Program-made: the position numbers and the translations under genes | NCBI GenBank assembly: GCA_030620915.1 | Contig: JAUXIR010000156.1 | Coordinates: forward strand, 1-5,231 | Length of the DNA: 5,231 bases | Direction of reading: 5' to 3' | Source: Geopsychrobacter sp. | GTDB taxonomy: Bacteria > Desulfobacterota > Desulfuromonadia > Desulfuromonadales > Geopsychrobacteraceae | Shown: piece after piece, positions 1 to 3,492 of the stretch | Layout of the letters: every line of letters starts with the position of its first letter | How positions within the stretch are numbered: the stretch's first letter is position 1 | Notes under the pieces: generated by a model | Told to the model about the DNA's origin: nothing | The model's database searches: none | The model's input: the letters and a program-made list of their open reading frames with translations, nothing else

Positions 1-986
1 GGAAACGTGAGATCAAGCTGCGACTCAAACCCGCAGCACAGACCCTCGGCGTCACCGAGGCCGATCTGGGGCGCCAGGTGCGGGCCGCTTTCTTCGGCGC
101 CGAGGCCCTGCGTCTGCAACGTGGGCGTAACGAAATCAAGGTCATGGTGCGCTACCCGGAAGAAAATCGGCGTGCCCTGGCCGACCTCGAGAATCTGCGG
201 ATCCGTACCCCTGCAGGGGCGGAGGTCCCCTTAAATGTGGCGGCCAGTATCAGCCAGGGCTTCGGCTTCTCCCAGATCAACCGCACCGACCGTAAGCGGG
301 TGATCAATGTCACCGCCAGCGTCGATAGTCGCGAGAACAACGCACAGGATATTCTTAAGGAGCTTAAGGCCGAGGTGTTACCCCAACTGATCGCTGATTA
401 TCCGGGCCTGAGTTTCGACCTGGAAGGGGAAGAGAAGGAGCGCGCCGAATCGATGGGCAGTATGCTCGACGGCTTTAAACTGGCACTGCTGATAATCTTC
501 GCCCTACTGGCGATCCCCTTCCGCAGCTACAGCCAACCATTGTTGATCATGGCCGCTATCCCCTTCGGCATGGTCGGCGCGGTTATCGGCCATATCATCA
601 TGGGCTTCGATTTGAGCCTGCTGAGCCTGTTCGGCCTGGTTGCATTATCAGGGGTCGTCGTCAACGACTCACTGCTGCTGATCGACCGCGCCAACCAGAA
701 CCGCCGGGCAGGGATGGAATTACGTGAGAGCCTGATTGCGGCCGGCACCAGACGCTTCCGCCCGATCATCCTGACTTCGCTGACGACCTTCTGCGGGCTG
801 ATGCCGATCATGCTGGAAACCAGCGTCCAGGCGCAGTTTCTGATCCCGATGGCGATCAGTCTGGCCTTCGGCATCCTCTTCGCCACCGGAATCACCCTGT
901 TGCTGATCCCCTGCCTCTACATGATCCTGGAGGATATTCGCCGCGGAATTGGTCTGCGCGACCATCACGCGGAGCCCAACAATTAA
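1..986 (+). CDS. RND-family efflux transporter permease, C-terminal part (5' truncated by window edge)
   Basis: This is the C-terminal 327 residues of an inner-membrane RND (AcrB/HAE1-like) proton-driven exporter; the frame is open from position 3 and ends with TAA at 984-986. Residues 1-150 look like the end of the docking subdomain (EADLGRQVRAAFFG) and the last porter subdomain. Hydrophobic segments at about residues 155-172, 178-200, 203-227, 255-272 and 278-308 fit TM8-TM12. The TM10 stretch reads ALSGVVVNDSLLLID; by hand alignment the Lys that relays protons in AcrB TM10 is Asn here, as in the 'VND' branch of the superfamily. An AcrB-type protein has about 1,000-1,050 residues, so roughly two thirds lies outside the window. 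A membrane-fusion partner would be expected upstream (inference). Substrate cannot be told from this part. The gene is followed directly by a strong terminator, so it is the last gene of its operon. Confidence 0.93.
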   Translation, partial: KREIKLRLKPAAQTLGVTEADLGRQVRAAFFGAEALRLQRGRNEIKVMVRYPEENRRALADLENLRIRTPAGAEVPLNVAASISQGFGFSQINRTDRKRVINVTASVDSRENNAQDILKELKAEVLPQLIADYPGLSFDLEGEEKERAESMGSMLDGFKLALLIIFALLAIPFRSYSQPLLIMAAIPFGMVGAVIGHIIMGFDLSLLSLFGLVALSGVVVNDSLLLIDRANQNRRAGMELRESLIAAGTRRFRPIILTSLTTFCGLMPIMLETSVQAQFLIPMAISLAFGILFATGITLLLIPCLYMILEDIRRGIGLRDHHAEPNN

Positions 987-989
987 ACG

Positions 990-1046
990 GTCTGCGGCAG
1001 CGCAGACGCTTAAAAGCCGCTCTCCTTAATCAGAGAGCGGCTTTTC
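990..1046 (+). terminator. Tandem-hairpin Rho-independent terminator after the RND gene
   Basis: Two hairpins follow the RND stop codon within 4-60 nt. The first is a perfect 7-bp stem (GTCTGCG 990-996 with CGCAGAC 1001-1007) with a GCAG loop. The second is a perfect 13-bp stem (AAAAGCCGCTCTC 1012-1024 with GAGAGCGGCTTTT 1033-1045) around an 8-nt loop, with a T run closing the stem and a further TTT at 1048-1050. The second has classic intrinsic-terminator form. Because its stem has A's on one side and T's on the other, it could act in both directions, although no minus-strand gene is seen reading into it. Confidence 0.92.
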
Positions 1047-1083
1047 GTTTATTCAGGTCCTTAAGTAAACCATTATGTCTAGC

Positions 1084-1112
1084 TTGCATTACCCGACAAG
1101 ATCATTTAAAAA
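1084..1112 (+). promoter_or_regulatory. Weak candidate sigma70-type promoter for the ttcA operon
   Basis: TTGCAT (1084-1089) and TAAAAA (1107-1112) are separated by 17 nt and match the -35 and -10 consensus at 3/6 and 4/6 positions. The region lies after the terminator and before the preferred ttcA start at 1153, where a promoter is expected. Transcription from it would begin near 1118-1120 and would exclude the upstream ATG at 1075. The match is poor enough to be chance; an alternative pair (TTTATT 1048-1053 / CATTAT 1071-1076) scores about the same. Confidence 0.22.
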
Positions 1113-1140
1113 TCGCAGTTTCCAACCACATTCAATCCAT

Positions 1141-1145
1141 GGTGA
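1141..1145 (+). promoter_or_regulatory. Ribosome binding site supporting the ttcA start at 1153
   Basis: GGTGA lies 7 nt before the ATG at 1153. It is a partial Shine-Dalgarno match, but better than anything before the upstream in-frame ATG at 1075, which is preceded by CTTAAGTAAACCATT with no purine-rich core. It favours the shorter protein, in agreement with family length. Confidence 0.45.
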
Positions 1146-1152
1146 CAAAGAA

Positions 1153-1926
1153 ATGACCCAGCAGAAACTCTATCGGCGGATAAAGAAGCAGGTCGGGCAA
1201 GCCATCGGTGATTTCTCCCTGATTGAAGAGGGCGACCGTATCGCCGTTGGAGTCTCGGGTGGCAAGGACTCATACGCGCTCTTGCATCTCCTTGAAGAGC
1301 TGCGTAAGAAAGCTCCGATCCGCTTTGAATTGATCGCGGTCAATGTCGATGCCGGCTTCCCGGGCTACCGCCAGGAGATTGTCGAAGAACACCTGAAGGC
1401 GAACGGCTTTGCCTATCACATGGAATCGACGCGCAGCTACGACATCATCGAGACGAAACGCCGGCCGGGATCTTCCTACTGCGCCTTCTGCGCCCGCCTG
1501 CGCCGTGGGGTTCTCTACCGCCTTGCCAGCGAACTCGCCTGCAACAAGATCGCATTGGGTCACCATCTTGACGATTTCATCGAAACCTTGCTGCTCAATC
1601 AGTTTTATGCCGGGACTCTGTCAGCGATGACTCCAAAATTGCTGTCCGATAACGGCACGCATACTGTGATCAGGCCACTGGTATACGTCGAAGAATCTGA
1701 TATCATTCGATACAGCAGTTTCAACAAATACCCGATCATCTGCTGTGCCTGTCCGGTTTGCGCAACCGTCGACCAGAAACGTCAGAAGATGAAAAAGTTG
1801 GTCCACACCCTGGCAACAGACATCCCGGGAATCCGGCGCAGCATGATTGCGGCACTGAGTAACATTCATTCGCGCCATTTGCTCAACAGGAAATCCCAAT
1901 TTGACCAAACGGAATTCACACAATAA
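1153..1926 (+). CDS. ttcA: TtcA-type tRNA 2-thiocytidine(32) synthetase (PP-loop ATPase)
   Basis: TtcA proteins thiolate cytidine 32 in the tRNA anticodon loop: they adenylate the base with ATP in a PP-loop domain and use an Fe-S cluster held by three cysteines. The chosen start gives 257 residues. Visible marks are the PP-loop SGGKDS (35-40), a CxxC at C110/C113 within CAFCARLRRGVLYR, the ALGHHLDD motif (134-141), PKLLSD (161-166), and a second cysteine region after YPII at C197, C198, C200 and C203. E. coli TtcA has PCNLC at this place, so C198 is the likely third cluster ligand and the others are extra. An ATG 26 codons upstream (1075) is open, but its segment does not resemble the family and has no good ribosome binding site, so 1153 is preferred. 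The end overlaps the next gene by 26 nt. A related TtcA-like thiolase with another tRNA target is possible. Confidence 0.9.
   Translation: MTQQKLYRRIKKQVGQAIGDFSLIEEGDRIAVGVSGGKDSYALLHLLEELRKKAPIRFELIAVNVDAGFPGYRQEIVEEHLKANGFAYHMESTRSYDIIETKRRPGSSYCAFCARLRRGVLYRLASELACNKIALGHHLDDFIETLLLNQFYAGTLSAMTPKLLSDNGTHTVIRPLVYVEESDIIRYSSFNKYPIICCACPVCATVDQKRQKMKKLVHTLATDIPGIRRSMIAALSNIHSRHLLNRKSQFDQTEFTQ
1888..1893 (+). promoter_or_regulatory. Ribosome binding site for the TTG start of the SpoIIE phosphatase
   Basis: AGGAAA lies 7 nt before the TTG at 1901, inside the last codons of ttcA. It decides the start of the phosphatase: the first in-frame ATG is at 2042, inside the conserved catalytic domain, and would remove the DLAGSVQQLLFP helix typical of the family. 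Confidence 0.6.
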
Positions 1927-2701
1927 GGGGTGCAACTGCGAACTGAACCGCGACATCGACCTGGCCGGCTCTGTTCAGCAGCTGCTTTTTCCGCGCAGTT
2001 CCCCGGTCTGCAACTGGTGCTGCATCGGGGTGAAAAACCGCATGGCGCAAGAGCTGGGCGGCGATTACTTCGATTTCATCGAAATGCACGATGGCTGCCA
2101 GACCCTCTACCTCGGCGATGTCACCGGTCACGGCCTGCATGCCTCGCTCATCATGTCGTTGATCTACGGATTCATCCATCACGCCTCACTCGACAAATGC
2201 GACCCCCTTGCCGTTGTGACCGGGATCAATCGTTTTCTACGCAGTTTCGCCGCCCGCAGCCAGAGGTTTGATCATCTCTTCTCGACGACACTCTTCTTCG
2301 CAATCATTGACCCCAAAAGCCTGAAGATGCACTATATTAACTGCGGTCATATCAATCCGTTGATTTGCCGTGATAAAGAGTTGATCCGCCTGGAAGCCAC
2401 TGGCCCTCCCCTTGGGTTTTTCGAGGCCCCCGACTTCGAGCTAGGGACTTTCGCGTTTCGTGTGGGTGATCGCCTGCTCCTCTATACCGATGGCCTCAGC
2501 GAAGCAGTCAATGCCAAAGGCGAACAATACGGGAGTAACAGGATCGAATCGGCCCTGCTCGAAATTGACGGCGATCACATCGATTTTCTCGACGCCATCT
2601 ACCAGCGGGGTATTGATTTTGGTTGTACACAACCCCCGATTGATGACTGTACGGCGATCGTTCTCGATTTTCACAACCCACTGCCTGGAGCCATGAACTG
2701 A
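1901..2701 (+). CDS. Stand-alone SpoIIE/RsbU-type PP2C Ser/Thr phosphatase
   Basis: This is a 266-residue SpoIIE-family protein, essentially only the catalytic domain, with a TTG start. Family members are metal-dependent phosphatases that often act on anti-anti-sigma (STAS) proteins in partner-switching pathways. In order: the N-terminal helix DLAGSVQQLLFP (20-31), GGDYFDF (53-59) with metal ligand D55, LGDVTGHGLHAS (71-82) with D73, NCGHINPLI (147-155), GPPLGFF (168-174), LLLYTDGLSEAVN (192-204) with D197, and DDCTAIVLDF (248-257) with D249. All expected acidic metal ligands are present, so it is predicted active. There is no PAS, GAF, HAMP, receiver or membrane segment. An odd cysteine set occupies the N-terminus: C11/C13 and CNWCC at 37-41, just before the first metal motif. 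It overlaps ttcA by 26 nt and ends 3 nt before the PilZ gene, so the three are probably co-translated. Its substrate is not visible in the window. Confidence 0.9.
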   Translation: MTKRNSHNKGCNCELNRDIDLAGSVQQLLFPRSSPVCNWCCIGVKNRMAQELGGDYFDFIEMHDGCQTLYLGDVTGHGLHASLIMSLIYGFIHHASLDKCDPLAVVTGINRFLRSFAARSQRFDHLFSTTLFFAIIDPKSLKMHYINCGHINPLICRDKELIRLEATGPPLGFFEAPDFELGTFAFRVGDRLLLYTDGLSEAVNAKGEQYGSNRIESALLEIDGDHIDFLDAIYQRGIDFGCTQPPIDDCTAIVLDFHNPLPGAMN

Positions 2702-2704
2702 CCT

Positions 2705-3421
2705 ATGCTTGGCATAACCTCTCGTTCCCCATTAGTAAAAAATGTTCATCTCTGCATTGACAATAATCCCCTCTGCGAACTCCTTAAGGCGTTGTTGTTT
2801 GAATGGGGCTATCGCTTGACAGACAACCCCGAAGATGACCCCTTACTCCTCATCAGTGAGGGGCTGGAACAGCCCGCCGGTTTCAACCACACTCTGACTT
2901 TCAGCTCATCCCACTATCAGGACCGTCATCGTCTCGAGGTACCACTGACGATCGAGACCCTCTACCTGGCTATTGAGAACCACTTTCACCGCAGCCCGCG
3001 CAACCACATCCGTATCTGTGTCGACTGGCCGATTCGGGTCAGGGTCCGTGGCCAGCAATTCGACACCCATGCGGTTACGATAGCCGATCGCGGCATCCGC
3101 TTTATCTCCCCCTTTGAACTTGCGCACTCAGAAGAGATGGAGATCTACATTGAACGTGAAGATGAGAGCTATGATCTGCACGCCAAGGCGGTCTATTCGA
3201 TAGTCGGGAGAGAGATTGGGAGAGGGGATAAGATTGAGGTGGGGGCGGTTTGCACCCCACAATCAAAAGAGGTTCGTGACAGCATCCGCAACCGGATAAT
3301 CGGATGCTACCTCAAGCGGGTCCGGCCGGTCCTCGGCAGCAACCTGTTCGCAGAAGCACTACGTCAACTTAATCTGACCCGGATGTCGGAGACGATAGCA
3401 ACCTCCGATTACAGAGATTAA
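2705..3421 (+). CDS. Pseudo-receiver + PilZ domain protein (possible c-di-GMP effector)
   Basis: This 238-residue soluble protein appears to have two domains. Residues 13-95 resemble a degenerate receiver: a beta1-like VHLCID (14-19), an amphipathic helix, a beta3-like DPLLLISEG (45-53) where the phospho-acceptor Asp would be Ser/Glu, and RLEVPLTIETLYLAIENHF (76-94), which matches the receiver 'KPF...L' end with its Lys missing. Residues 97-204 resemble a PilZ domain, the fold that binds c-di-GMP. RNHIR (99-103) satisfies the RxxxR motif, but the second motif, usually [D/N]xSxxG, reads TIADRG (125-130), so ligand binding may be weak or lost. The C-terminal 30 residues are basic and partly helical. 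ATG is the only reasonable start. The best Shine-Dalgarno (GGAG 2687-2690) is 14 nt away, so translation probably depends on coupling with the phosphatase gene 3 nt upstream. PilZ is fairly secure; the receiver assignment is inferred from pattern only. Confidence 0.82.
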   Translation: MLGITSRSPLVKNVHLCIDNNPLCELLKALLFEWGYRLTDNPEDDPLLLISEGLEQPAGFNHTLTFSSSHYQDRHRLEVPLTIETLYLAIENHFHRSPRNHIRICVDWPIRVRVRGQQFDTHAVTIADRGIRFISPFELAHSEEMEIYIEREDESYDLHAKAVYSIVGREIGRGDKIEVGAVCTPQSKEVRDSIRNRIIGCYLKRVRPVLGSNLFAEALRQLNLTRMSETIATSDYRD

Positions 3422-3489
3422 AGACAGGGGACACAGGGGATACAACCGGCAAGAAAAAGTAGTCCCAACGACAGAATAAAAATTTTCAT
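3418..3489 (-). CDS. Candidate 23-residue micro-lipoprotein (CxxCxxC lipopeptide)
   Basis: An unannotated-size ORF begins at ATG 3489-3487 and ends at TAA 3420-3418. It reads MKIFILSLGLLFLAGC followed by IPCVPCL: one Lys (K2), a hydrophobic core at residues 3-12 and a consensus lipobox LAGC (13-16). Signal peptidase II would leave an eight-residue lipid-anchored peptide with cysteines at its positions 1, 4 and 7. Ile at position +2 would, by the E. coli rule, send it to the outer membrane. A perfect AAGGAG (3504-3499) stands 9 nt before the ATG, inside the last codons of the J-domain gene, whose TGA is 3 nt upstream. The last cysteines come from a 9-bp tandem repeat. It could be a real small lipoprotein, the remnant of a longer one cut by an early stop, or a chance ORF. 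The combination of ribosome binding site, spacing and lipobox argues against chance. Confidence 0.5.
   Translation of the reverse strand: MKIFILSLGLLFLAGCIPCVPCL
3424..3441. repeat. 9-bp tandem duplication (ACAGGGGA-c/t unit, two copies)
   Basis: Two adjacent 9-nt units, ACAGGGGAC and ACAGGGGAT, differ only in the last base. On the minus strand they encode the repeated (I/V)PC triplet at the end of the candidate micro-lipoprotein. As non-coding DNA, GGGGACA-type sequence at a gene end could also be a piece of an interspersed palindromic repeat, but no inverted partner is seen here. Confidence 0.6.
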
Positions 3490-3492
3490 GTT

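Noticed and set aside
527..968. Long antisense open frames under the RND gene
   Set aside because: They lie opposite a clear RND coding frame, encode low-complexity basic or Gln/Asp-rich sequence and have no family resemblance; they are shadows of codon bias.
1075..1152. In-frame 26-codon N-terminal extension of TtcA from ATG 1075
   Set aside because: No convincing ribosome binding site precedes 1075, the segment does not resemble TtcA proteins, and the start at 1153 gives the usual beginning of the family just ahead of the PP-loop.
1270..2271. Open frames on both strands within ttcA and the phosphatase gene
   Set aside because: The frames of the two conserved proteins explain the DNA fully; the others show no motifs and no suitable ribosome binding sites.
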